64,000 nucleotides of DNA from Paraglaciecola arctica BSs20135 (GCF_000314995.1 NZ_BAEO01000027.1:1-64000); one strand, 5' to 3'; shown: positions 39,535-48,264, counted from the stretch's first letter. The notes: a model not told the origin generated them from the sequence alone. Numbers and translations are program-made.

Positions 39535-41097
39535 ATGCCAAAGCTGAGCCCGCTACTTTTTACCTTTGTAGCCCTAATAAGTAGTATCAATTTGAATGTT
39601 CAGGCAAAAACTTTAAACGAGCAAAAAATTGATTCCATTATGGAACACTTCAAAATACCTGGAGCGGCCATTGGTATAGTACAAAATGGTAAGGTGGTTG
39701 CTGCACAGGGGTTTGGTGTCAAAACTCTAGGCAACGCGGCTCCTATCGACGGCGACAGCATTTTTAAAATTGCTTCGAATACCAAAGCCTTCACCTCTGC
39801 CGCGTTAGCCATTTTAGTTGACGAGGGTAAGCTAAGTTGGGATGGCAAGGTTCAATCCTATCTAAAAGATTTTAAATTGCATGATCCTTGGGTCAGCCAG
39901 CAATTTAATATTATTGATTTACTCACCCATAGAAGTGGCTTAGGCCTAGGTGCGGGTGACTTAATGTTATGGCCGGAGCCTTCAAGCTTTACGCGCCAAG
40001 AAGTATTGCACAACTTGCGTTATCTTAAACCCACAGGAGAGTTTCGCGCCGATTACGCTTATGACAACTTACTCTATATAGTTGCAGGCGAACTCATTCC
40101 AGCTGTCACTGGTCAAAGTTGGGAACAGTTTGTTGAACAACGTATTATGCAGCCACTTGGCATGAGCCATTGTTTTGCAGGTAATGTTAGTGACTCAAAG
40201 CAACAACATATCGCCACGCCACACGGCATAGTAAACGGTCAGCTACAAACTATCATTCGTACCACAGATCCTAATAAACCTAGCGTATCTGGTCCTGCTG
40301 GAGGCATACAGTGTAGCTTGAATGACATGTTACTTTGGGTAAAAGTGCAATTGGCTCAAGGAAAAATCAATTCGACAAAACACCTATTTAGCTCAGAACA
40401 ACACAAAATGATGTGGCAAACACAAACCATTATGCCTTTATCGGCTAGCAGTAAAAGGCGCGACAACAGTCATTTTAGTGCCTATGCCTTGGGCTGGCGA
40501 GTGAATGATATGGACGGCACTTTACAAGTGCATCACACCGGAAGTTTAGCCGGTATGTATTCTTTTGTGAGCTTGTTTCCTGAATTAGACTTGGGGTTTG
40601 TGGTACTGACGAATCAACAATCTAGCGCCGCGAGAAGCAGCTTAATGTACACTGTGATGAAACCCTACTTAGGTGATAATAAAACCGATTGGTTGCGAGA
40701 ATTTAGCCCTAAAAAATCCCAAGTAAACAAAGCAAACATTGTTGCTCAACAAAGTTCTATTTTATCCCAAGCAAAAGTAAATGAAGCCATCAATCAGCAG
40801 TATCTTGGTGCTTATGATGACCCTTGGTTAGGGCGTTTTATAATTGAAGCTCACCAAGACAGATTACAAATTCGCGCCTTACGTATTGAAAAATTTATAG
40901 GCGATTTATATGAATATGGTAAAGATCAATTATTGATCCGCTGGCACGACCGCAGCCTAGAAGCCGATGCCATTATTAGTTTTAAACGAGATGGCGAGGC
41001 TAAGGTTAGCGGCATGACAATAGCCCCTGAGTCGAGCAAAATTGACTTTAGCTACGATTTTCAGGACTTAGATTTTACTAAAGTTAAAATACAATAA
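39535..41097 (+). CDS. Exported beta-lactamase-fold serine hydrolase with DUF3471-type tail
   Basis: 520 residues with a Sec signal (MPKLSPLLFTFVALISS...NVQA). The class C beta-lactamase/D-peptidase fold shows S-x-x-K in FKIASNTKAFTS, the YxN box as YAYDN, and HHTGSLAGMYS; a C-terminal domain after about residue 410 resembles DUF3471. It follows the double amidase by 9 bases in the same operon. Likely a D-amino-acid peptidase, esterase or second AmiE-like amidase acting on muropeptides. It should not be read as an antibiotic-resistance gene. Precise bond specificity cannot be told from sequence. Confidence 0.85.
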   Translation: MPKLSPLLFTFVALISSINLNVQAKTLNEQKIDSIMEHFKIPGAAIGIVQNGKVVAAQGFGVKTLGNAAPIDGDSIFKIASNTKAFTSAALAILVDEGKLSWDGKVQSYLKDFKLHDPWVSQQFNIIDLLTHRSGLGLGAGDLMLWPEPSSFTRQEVLHNLRYLKPTGEFRADYAYDNLLYIVAGELIPAVTGQSWEQFVEQRIMQPLGMSHCFAGNVSDSKQQHIATPHGIVNGQLQTIIRTTDPNKPSVSGPAGGIQCSLNDMLLWVKVQLAQGKINSTKHLFSSEQHKMMWQTQTIMPLSASSKRRDNSHFSAYALGWRVNDMDGTLQVHHTGSLAGMYSFVSLFPELDLGFVVLTNQQSSAARSSLMYTVMKPYLGDNKTDWLREFSPKKSQVNKANIVAQQSSILSQAKVNEAINQQYLGAYDDPWLGRFIIEAHQDRLQIRALRIEKFIGDLYEYGKDQLLIRWHDRSLEADAIISFKRDGEAKVSGMTIAPESSKIDFSYDFQDLDFTKVKIQ

Positions 41098-41397
41098 AAC
41101 AATGGCCCTCAATATTCACACTTTAACTTTAATTTGGAATAATTTATTAAGTGTCAATTAACTATAGGGCTAAGCAAAATGTAAGTAACAGTTCAGCTAT
41201 TTTTAGCATCATTAAGCCGTCTTTAAAATCGCTGATATTTTTCCTGTCTAACCTATAATTCCATAGAGTATCGTTTAACCGCTGATGATTTCGGCGCTAA
41301 AACACAACTATTTGTTAATCCTAACAGGATTAACTTGTTGAAATAAATATTCCTTGATATTCTTTTATTTGGAATACAATATTGTTAAGGCGATTTA
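41098..41397. promoter_or_regulatory. Regulatory gap before the kinase operon
   Basis: 300 AT-rich bases without a gene. It contains TGGAATAATTTATT (41135-41148), the same 14-mer found upstream of the nhaC-like gene; a perfect inverted repeat GTTAATCC-TAACA-GGATTAAC (41314-41334); and TGGAATACAATATTG (41370-41384) just before the start. A promoter and regulator sites for the kinase-to-racemase series are expected here. Confidence 0.4.
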
Positions 41398-42282
41398 ATG
41401 GATCACGACGCGACACTCTATGCTGGAATTGATGGTGGTGGCTCTAAATGCAGTGCCATACTGTTTAATGGTAAAGGAGAAGTTGTTGCTAAAGGACTCG
41501 CGGGCGCTGCGAATGCAGCAAGAGATTTACCCAAGACCTTAAATTCAATTGTCACCTCCATAGAATTGGCCTTAAAACAAGCCAACTTAGGTGCTGAGCA
41601 TATTTCTCGGGTTCATGTAGGTGCTGGATTGGCTGGCGCTTTTGTTCCTAATATTAATGCCCAATTAATGGCGTGGAAACATCCTTTCGCCCGTTTTAAA
41701 GTATCCAGTGATTTAACTACTGCCTGTTTAGGCGCCTTTGGGGGCAAAGACTGTGCCTTATTGATTGTGGGGACTGGGTCATCTGCTGCTCGTATGTTGG
41801 ATGGCCAATTAACCCAATTGGGGGGCCATGGGTTTTTACTCGGAGATAAAGGAAGTGGTGCCTGGTTTGGTCGAGCAATTGTAACATCTACTCTAGAAGC
41901 ACTGGATGGTCTGATAGCCCTGAGCTCTATTCATAAACACATAATGAAGACTCTTTCGGTGACCAATAGTACCGATTTAGTACAAAGCATGATCGGCGCC
42001 ACACCAAGTCAATTTGCGATGTTAGCCCCTCACGTCATTACATTCGCAAAACAAGGTGACAATTGTGCTGTAGCTTTGGTAGAAGATGGGGTGGATTACT
42101 TAAACAAACTTTGCCTTAGAGCCTTAGTCGATATTGATTTGCCTTTAGTCTTAATGGGGGGCTTAGCTCCCTCGCTAGAACCTTGGTTTAGTACAGTTAT
42201 CCGTGAACGTATTGTTAAGGCGTTAGGCGGGCCAGAATGGGGTGCCATGCGGCTACTGCAATCTGAACTAGAAATTGTCTAA
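41398..42282 (+). CDS. BadF/BadG-family amino-sugar kinase, candidate MurNAc kinase
   Basis: 294 residues, an actin-like-fold sugar kinase: phosphate-1 loop YAGIDGGGSKCSA, GAANAARDLP, and LLIVGTGSSAARM...GGHGFLLGDKGSGAW. The paralog at 57095 in the nag operon has the same motifs and is the expected GlcNAc kinase. MurK of Clostridium acetobutylicum, in this family, phosphorylates both MurNAc and GlcNAc at C6. The locus has murQ but no MurNAc PTS and no AnmK, so a kinase of this kind is needed; this copy is best placed. Specificity is inferred. It overlaps the frame of the next gene slightly at its end. Confidence 0.85.
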   Translation: MDHDATLYAGIDGGGSKCSAILFNGKGEVVAKGLAGAANAARDLPKTLNSIVTSIELALKQANLGAEHISRVHVGAGLAGAFVPNINAQLMAWKHPFARFKVSSDLTTACLGAFGGKDCALLIVGTGSSAARMLDGQLTQLGGHGFLLGDKGSGAWFGRAIVTSTLEALDGLIALSSIHKHIMKTLSVTNSTDLVQSMIGATPSQFAMLAPHVITFAKQGDNCAVALVEDGVDYLNKLCLRALVDIDLPLVLMGGLAPSLEPWFSTVIRERIVKALGGPEWGAMRLLQSELEIV

Positions 42283-42319
42283 AAATACACTATGGTCCCA
42301 ATTAAAAAGAGTAATAACT

Positions 42320-43757
42320 ATGTTTAACCTGACCCCTTTAAGTCTTAGTCACTGCCGTTGGTGTCAGCGTGTATGCCAATCATTGGTGCTGTTATTTGCA
42401 TTAAGTACGTGCAGTTGGATTGCGCTAAGTGCCAGTAACATACCCGATGTCACTCCCCATCAACTCCATGCACAATATTGGCAAGCTAAGCTTGTTAGTG
42501 ATGAGGTAATGTCAATGAATAACAGTCAAGTCAAAGCCTTCAATCAGCATCTTTTTGCAAATAATCAGCACATGGTGCATCCATTAGAAACGCCTACTAG
42601 TTTAGCTAAAAACATCTTAAGCAAAAAAAATAGCGAGTATTAGTAGTGTACCCAGTAGCGCGCGTTTTTATGCTAATGGCAGCCAATTAAACAAATCGCA
42701 CTTTCAACAATATTTAAACAATACCAACACCCAAGCGATTAAAGACAGTAACCCTGTGCAATTTGGTTTAGTGGTAAAACGTGCAGCTTTACGCACTTTC
42801 CCCACTTTAGATCGGGTATTTAACAAGTACATGGATTTAGATCTAGACCGCTTCCAAGAAACGGCAGTCTTTCCCGGTGAGGCCGTGGCCATTTTGCACC
42901 AAAGTGCCGATAAAGCTTGGTACTTAGTCCAAAATTACAATTATTTGGCTTGGGTAAAGCAAGATGCCATCGCTATTGGCGACAAACAACAAATTCAAAC
43001 ATTTGTAGATGACCAAAACTTTTTATTGATCACTGGCGCTAAGGTGTTTACCAGTTATGTTCCTTCTGAATCCAGAATTTCACAAGTGCAACTGGATATG
43101 GGCGTTAAACTGCCTTTATTGAGCGCAGACAAGCAACATCCAGAGTTATACGGTCAAAGTACGATGGCAAGTTATGAAGTACAGTTACCTGTGCGTAATG
43201 ACGACGGTAGCCTGAGCATACAAACCGCATTAATAGGTCGCACTCAAGATGTGCATCTTGGTTATATTGATTACACGCCACAAAATTTAATCGCCCAAGC
43301 GTTTAAATTTTTAGGCGAACGTTACGGCTGGGGACACGATTACAACGGCCGTGATTGCACTGGGTTTGTGGGAGAAATATACAAAACTTTTGGCATTTTT
43401 ATGCCACGTAATTCAGGACAACAAGGCAAGGGCGAATACGGTACAAATTTTCGATTTGGCAACACTTCTGATGTAACCAGAAAATTGGCTGTGATTGAAC
43501 AATTACAGGTAGGTGACCTGATTTATATACCTGGTCACGTGATGATCTATTTAGGTAAAGAAAACGGCCAGCCATTTGTGATCCATGATGTTAAAGGGCT
43601 CGCATATTGGACTCCTGAAGGGGAGTATTACAGTGGTGTTCTGAATGCAGTATCAGTAACGCCCTTAATTAAATTACACCTCAACAAACAAACCACTTAC
43701 CTAGATAAAATTTATAATATTAAGCGCATCACCCTTAATAACACTCTAGGGAAATAA
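42320..43757 (+). pseudogene. SH3/NlpC-P60 gamma-D-Glu-diamino acid endopeptidase, frameshifted at an A8 tract
   Basis: The gene is broken into 42320-42643 and an unstarted frame to 43757. The first part gives a signal peptide and the NlpC/P60 N-terminal stabilising domain; with seven instead of eight A at 42623-42630 the frame reads on as SKKIASISSVPSSARFY into bacterial SH3 domains and the NlpC/P60 catalytic domain, total 478 residues. The catalytic Cys346 is in YNGRDCTGFVGE, with His in YIPGHVMIYLG and VIHDV. Close to YkfC, which cuts gamma-D-Glu-meso-DAP bonds in released stem peptides. It is six bases before the Ala-Glu epimerase gene. Confidence 0.85.
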
Positions 43758-43763
43758 GCCATT

Positions 43764-44867
43764 ATGAAAATCACAGCAATTCGTTTTGCGAAATTAGAGG
43801 TGCCATTAAAAACCCCCTTTAAAACAGCCATGCGTACGGTAGAAAATATCACTGATTTAGTGGTCATTGTTGAAACCGATAGCGGCGAGCTCGGTTATGG
43901 TGCAGCACCAGCAACACCTGTGATAACCGGTGATACCCATGGCTCGATGTTTTATGTTATTGACAAAGTTATAGGGCCACAAATTTTAGGTAGGGATATT
44001 GAAGATCTCAATAACATTTGTCACATTATTCAACATGCTGTAGTCGGCAATAGTAGTGCGAAGGCCGCGCTTGAGATCGCCATGTATGATCTTTGGGCTA
44101 AGCATTATAAAGCGCCACTGTACAAGATGCTCGGTGGTGGTGATACACATTTGCGAACAGATGTGACTATCAGTGTCGATCATATTGATAAAATGTTGGA
44201 TGACGCCACTTTAGCTCTGAGTCGGGGATTTGAGATCCTCAAAATTAAAATTGGTACCAACATTGAGAAAGACATTGCTCGGGTAAACGCCATCTATAAG
44301 GAATTAGACAAACGCGCCACTATTAGGCTGGATGTCAATCAGGGATGGACCGCCAAACAAACTGTTTATGCAATACAAAAACTAGAAAAAATGGGGGTTG
44401 AGTTAGAGTTAATTGAACAACCGGTTAAAAGCAACGATATTGAAGGCTTACGTTATATTAGTCAGCGGATTGTGACTCCGGTAATGGCCGATGAAAGTGC
44501 CTTTTCACCCTTACAAGTTATTGAGCTTATTCGCACGGGGGCGGCTGACATTATCAATATCAAACTCATGAAAAGTGCGGGTTTAAGTCAAGCCATTAAA
44601 ATTGCCGATTTATCCGAATTACACAACATACCTTGCATGATTGGTTGCATGTTAGAAGGCAGCATAAGTGTTGCCGCTGCAGCACATTTAGCTAGCGCCA
44701 AAACCTCTAGTATTAGCTTGATTGATTTGGACGGACCCACATTGGGCCAATATGATCCAGTAGAGGGCGGTGTTAACTTTGAACATTCACATATTGAACT
44801 TGGTCAAGGCCCGGGACTGGGAATTAAAACTATAAAGGGTTTACAGGAGCTAACATGGCCATTTTAA
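43764..44867 (+). CDS. ykfB: L-Ala-D/L-Glu epimerase (enolase superfamily)
   Basis: 367 residues of the muconate-lactonizing-like enolase subgroup. Visible active-site set: KIKIG (first catalytic Lys), RLDVNQGW (Asp ligand), LIEQPV (Glu ligand), MADES (Asp ligand), INIKLMKSAG (second Lys), and the dipeptide-recognising DLDGP near the C-terminus, which distinguishes YkfB/YcjG. It turns L-Ala-D-Glu, released by NlpC/P60 endopeptidases, into L-Ala-L-Glu so ordinary dipeptidases can act. It immediately follows the YkfC-like gene, as in B. subtilis ykfBC, and overlaps the next gene by 13 bases. Confidence 0.92.
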   Translation: MKITAIRFAKLEVPLKTPFKTAMRTVENITDLVVIVETDSGELGYGAAPATPVITGDTHGSMFYVIDKVIGPQILGRDIEDLNNICHIIQHAVVGNSSAKAALEIAMYDLWAKHYKAPLYKMLGGGDTHLRTDVTISVDHIDKMLDDATLALSRGFEILKIKIGTNIEKDIARVNAIYKELDKRATIRLDVNQGWTAKQTVYAIQKLEKMGVELELIEQPVKSNDIEGLRYISQRIVTPVMADESAFSPLQVIELIRTGAADIINIKLMKSAGLSQAIKIADLSELHNIPCMIGCMLEGSISVAAAAHLASAKTSSISLIDLDGPTLGQYDPVEGGVNFEHSHIELGQGPGLGIKTIKGLQELTWPF

Positions 44868-45631
44868 GCAAACATAACCTCATCAAAGTTGCGATAGTTG
44901 TACTGATGACATTACTCGCGGCCTGTGCCAAAACACTCAAAACCGAGTTACCTTTGTTACAGCAAATGGATACCAAACAAATAGTGGTGGTGATATCCGA
45001 TGATTGGGACGCAACCACAGCAAAATTACAAAAGTTTGATTGGAAAGATGGTCAATGGCAAGCGGCTGACGCAGCCTTTGCGGTTAATATTGGTCGTACC
45101 GGACTCGCTTGGGGTTTAGGTTTGCATCCACCACAAAATGGCTATTACAAACAAGAAGGTGATGGTAAAGCCACAGCAGGGCTATTCGATTTAACACAAA
45201 CCTTCGGATATTTAGAGCAGCTTAATACCACCATGCCCTATAGTGCGATGAGCGCAGGCAACTACTGCATAGACGTAAACGGCTCATCACTTTACAACCA
45301 AATAGTGGATGAAAATATTGTTGGTAAAGAGGCCGTTAAAGACTCTAGCGAACCCATGCGTCGTGATATTCATAAGGATAACCAAGACATCTATAAAAAG
45401 GGCATAGTGGTCGATCACAATGAGGCCAATGTTAGTGGTCAAGGTAGTTGTATATTTTTACATATATGGTTTGGACCAGGTGTGGCCACTGCTGGTTGCA
45501 CCGCTATGGCTGAGCCTAATATGGATAGGTTACTCGCTTGGTTAGATCCTAACAAAAAGCCCCGTTATGTGGCATTGCCTCGGGCAGAATATATGGCCAA
45601 GCAACAAGCTTGGGGCTTACCAGCCCTTTAA
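44855..45631 (+). CDS. L,D-transpeptidase-fold (YkuD-like) lipoprotein
   Basis: 258 residues with a lipobox (LMTLLAAC, Ala at +2). The C-terminal half has the catalytic His and Cys of the YkuD/ErfK fold in FLHIWFGPGVATAGCTAM, here T-A-G-C rather than the usual S-x-G-C-I-R, and the substrate-like YSAMSAGNYCIDVNGSSLY segment. It belongs with the COG3786-type group. L,D-transpeptidases crosslink or, with water, cut at DAP carboxyl groups. Embedded in a degradative operon, an L,D-carboxypeptidase or endopeptidase role is attractive but unproven. It overlaps the epimerase end, so the two are translationally linked. Confidence 0.72.
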   Translation: MAILSKHNLIKVAIVVLMTLLAACAKTLKTELPLLQQMDTKQIVVVISDDWDATTAKLQKFDWKDGQWQAADAAFAVNIGRTGLAWGLGLHPPQNGYYKQEGDGKATAGLFDLTQTFGYLEQLNTTMPYSAMSAGNYCIDVNGSSLYNQIVDENIVGKEAVKDSSEPMRRDIHKDNQDIYKKGIVVDHNEANVSGQGSCIFLHIWFGPGVATAGCTAMAEPNMDRLLAWLDPNKKPRYVALPRAEYMAKQQAWGLPAL

Positions 45632-45664
45632 TAACAACGAGTTTGTTCGCCGCTGATAAAATTG

Positions 45665-45696
45665 CAGCACCAATAGGCTAATGTCCATTGGTGCTG
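45665..45696. terminator. Stem-loop between the L,D-transpeptidase-like gene and lysA
   Basis: CAGCACCAAT (45665-45674) and ATTGGTGCTG (45687-45696) form a perfect 10-bp stem with a 12-base loop. There is no plus-strand T-run after it, so it may attenuate or process the transcript rather than end it fully. Confidence 0.45.
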
Positions 45697-45764
45697 TAAA
45701 CACAATTCATAAATGACAGCTTTCCTGTTCAAGTCAACCTGACCAGCATCTTTAGAGAAATATC

Positions 45765-47036
45765 ATGGATCAATTTAACTACAATAATGGCACTTTATTC
45801 ATTGAAAAAACGTCCATTGAAGACCTTACTCAAGAACTCGCCACCCCATTTTATCTCTATTCAAATGAGGAAATCTGCAATAATTATCACAAGCTTAATA
45901 ACGCACTTGGCAATCTTAATGCGCAAATTTGTTATGCCGTAAAAGCAAATTCCAACCAAGCGATTTTAACCTTGTTGGCTTCAATGGGCTCAGGTGCCGA
46001 TGTTGTAAGTGAGGGAGAACTTAAGCGAGCATTATCTGCAGGTATTGCTGCCAATAAAATTGTATTTTCTGGTGTGGGTAAAACATCACAAGAAATAACC
46101 TTTGCTTTAAAGAGCGGCATTTTTCAGTTTAATGTTGAGTCAGAGCCTGAACTTAAACATATCAGTGAGTTATGTGTGTTATTAAACCTCACCGCCAATA
46201 TCGCTATCAGAATTAATCCCGATATTGCTGCCGACACTCATGAAAAAATTTCGACCGGAAAAGCTGAAAATAAATTTGGCATTGAACATACAAGAACATT
46301 AGAAATTTATGCTTATGCAGCTAAATTACCTGGTATTAAGGTACAAGGAATAGATGTACATATAGGTTCGCAGATAAACGATTTAACCCCCTTTGAGGCG
46401 ACCTTTAAAAGGTTAGCTGAACTAGTAATAAAACTTAAAAAAGCAGGACATGACATTAATGTCATCGATATTGGTGGTGGATTGGGCGTAACTTATAACC
46501 CAGAGCAAGATAAAAAATATGATCTGCAACACTATGCTAATTTAATTCATCAATATCTAGCACCGTTAAACTGCAAAATTATTGTTGAGCCCGGTCGTTC
46601 AATTTTAGCCAGTGCAGGTGTATTAGTAACCAAAATAAACTACATAAAAACCACGCCTACTAAACAATTCTTAATTTTAGACGCTGGCATGAATGATTTT
46701 GCGCGACCGAGTTTATATGACGCTTATCATCAGATAATGCCAATAAAGCAACATAGTACTGGTGAAACCAGCTACGACATTGTTGGGCCAGTTTGTGAAA
46801 CAGGCGATACCTTTGCTAAATCGAGAAACATGCCAATTGTAGCTCAGGGTGATTATCTAGTTATTAAAGATACCGGTGCTTATGGTGCTGCGATGTCATC
46901 CACTTACAATACTCGGCCCTTGATCCGTGAAGTTATGGTAAAAGGTCTTCAATACTCGACTATTCGCGCGCCGCAAACTATTGATGACATCATCAATCAA
47001 GACAAACTTCCCGAATGGTTAATCGATGAAGATTAA
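45765..47036 (+). CDS. lysA: Diaminopimelate decarboxylase
   Basis: 423 residues. PLP Lys60 lies in ICYAVKANSN; HIGSQI, the glycine loop IDIGGGLGVTY, and GPVCETGDTF with the catalytic Cys are all in place. It converts meso-DAP to L-lysine in the cytosol. In most genomes lysA sits with dapF; here it ends a muropeptide-degrading series next to alanine racemase, so it may serve to salvage DAP from imported stem peptides, possibly as a second copy. Whether another lysA exists outside the window cannot be seen. Confidence 0.93.
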   Translation: MDQFNYNNGTLFIEKTSIEDLTQELATPFYLYSNEEICNNYHKLNNALGNLNAQICYAVKANSNQAILTLLASMGSGADVVSEGELKRALSAGIAANKIVFSGVGKTSQEITFALKSGIFQFNVESEPELKHISELCVLLNLTANIAIRINPDIAADTHEKISTGKAENKFGIEHTRTLEIYAYAAKLPGIKVQGIDVHIGSQINDLTPFEATFKRLAELVIKLKKAGHDINVIDIGGGLGVTYNPEQDKKYDLQHYANLIHQYLAPLNCKIIVEPGRSILASAGVLVTKINYIKTTPTKQFLILDAGMNDFARPSLYDAYHQIMPIKQHSTGETSYDIVGPVCETGDTFAKSRNMPIVAQGDYLVIKDTGAYGAAMSSTYNTRPLIREVMVKGLQYSTIRAPQTIDDIINQDKLPEWLIDED

Positions 47037-47102
47037 GCCTGTTTTCAATAAGTTTGCTCTGCTTACAGATGACTTTCCTGATCTTTAATATATATTAGCT
47101 TT

Positions 47103-48182
47103 ATGCCAAGAAATACCAAAGCCACTATCCATCTAGATGCCATTATCGCTAATTACCAGTTAGCGGTTCAGGCTGCCCCTAATTCAGAAAATATTGCTGT
47201 CATTAAGGCTGATGCATACGGTCATGGCAGTGTTCGAGTTGCTCAAGCATTGGAACCTTATGTGCCTGCTTTTGCTGTCGCAATTTTTGAAGAAGCAGTT
47301 GTATTAAGAGAGGCCGGTATCCGCAAACCTTTATTAGTACTTCAAGGGATCAATGATTCATCTGAACTCGAGTTTGCTGCCGCCAATACCATTTGGCCGA
47401 TGGTCGAAAATGATGAACAAGCAAAACTGATTGGTAAAACACCACTAAAATCAGCGCTTAAGGTATGGCTGAAGATAGACACAGGTATGAATCGACTTGG
47501 CTTAAATGATGTTAATTTATTAGCGGTTATTAACCGATTAAAGCGTTGTTCTTGGGTTGATGAAAATATCGTTTTAAGTTCGCATTTGGCCTGCGCTTCA
47601 GACTTAACTAATGTGATGACAAATTATCAGTTGCAAAAATTTTCACAACTAACTAAAAAGCTAAATTTGTCTACTAGTGTCGCTAACTCAGCCGCTTTGC
47701 TGGGTTTTCCAGACGCACGAATGAATTGGAACCGCCCGGGTATTATGCTCTATGGCTTATCGCCCTTTGATGATATTAATCCGCAAGACAAATTGTTAAA
47801 ACCTGCGATGACCTTTTCTTCCAGTGTTATAGCTATTCGTGAAGTGAAAAAAGGCGAAGATGTGGGGTATGGAAGTTTTTGGCAGGCAAACAAACCATCA
47901 ATTATTGCCACTATCGCTGTAGGTTATGCTGATGGATATCCTCGCCATGCAGCGAATGGTACGCCACTATTGGTTGCTGGACAAAAGGCATATCTAGCAG
48001 GAAGAGTCTCTATGGATATGATAACTGCAGACATTAGCCAATGCACAAATATACAGATTGGTGATCCCGTAGAACTTTGGGGAAAAACAATTAACGCTAA
48101 TGAAATAGCACGCTGTGCGCAAACAATTGGCTATCAACTACTAACGAGTGTAAGCCAGCGAGTCCCCCGTCAATACGACTAA
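47103..48182 (+). CDS. alr: Alanine racemase
   Basis: 359 residues, fold type III PLP enzyme. Lys35 in AVIKADAYGHG is the Schiff base; GYGSFW carries the catalytic Tyr region; VSMDMITADIS and VELWG are the late family motifs. Usual length. It interconverts L- and D-alanine; at the end of a series releasing D-Ala from stem peptides it would act in the catabolic direction (like DadX), feeding L-Ala to metabolism. It is 66 bases after lysA on the same strand and is followed at once by the exonuclease remnant. Confidence 0.95.
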   Translation: MPRNTKATIHLDAIIANYQLAVQAAPNSENIAVIKADAYGHGSVRVAQALEPYVPAFAVAIFEEAVVLREAGIRKPLLVLQGINDSSELEFAAANTIWPMVENDEQAKLIGKTPLKSALKVWLKIDTGMNRLGLNDVNLLAVINRLKRCSWVDENIVLSSHLACASDLTNVMTNYQLQKFSQLTKKLNLSTSVANSAALLGFPDARMNWNRPGIMLYGLSPFDDINPQDKLLKPAMTFSSSVIAIREVKKGEDVGYGSFWQANKPSIIATIAVGYADGYPRHAANGTPLLVAGQKAYLAGRVSMDMITADISQCTNIQIGDPVELWGKTINANEIARCAQTIGYQLLTSVSQRVPRQYD

Positions 48183-48194
48183 TTTAACTTGAAC

Positions 48195-48254
48195 ATGAGC
48201 GCAAGTTGCGCCGACTCACTTATCTTGCTTGATTTTGAAACCACACTTGATTAA
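48195..48254 (+). pseudogene. N-terminal remnant of a DEDDh exonuclease gene
   Basis: An ATG at 48195 opens 19 codons (SCADSLILLDFETT, then a stop). Fourteen of the first seventeen residues match the start of the intact exonuclease at 15824 (SCADSLIVLDFETT), and the DNA also agrees closely up to the ExoI motif, after which similarity ends abruptly. It is the stump of a duplicated gene, showing a deletion or rearrangement breakpoint at about 48248 between the peptidoglycan and GlcNAc segments. Confidence 0.8.
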
Positions 48255-48264
48255 CTGCTGGGAA

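Noticed and set aside
39535-41097. Reading this gene (and the C-terminal half of the gene at 37033) as an antibiotic-resistance beta-lactamase
   Set aside because: The fold is shared with AmiE and D-amino-acid peptidases, both genes sit in a muropeptide-degrading operon, and one is fused to an amidase. Nothing points to antibiotic hydrolysis.
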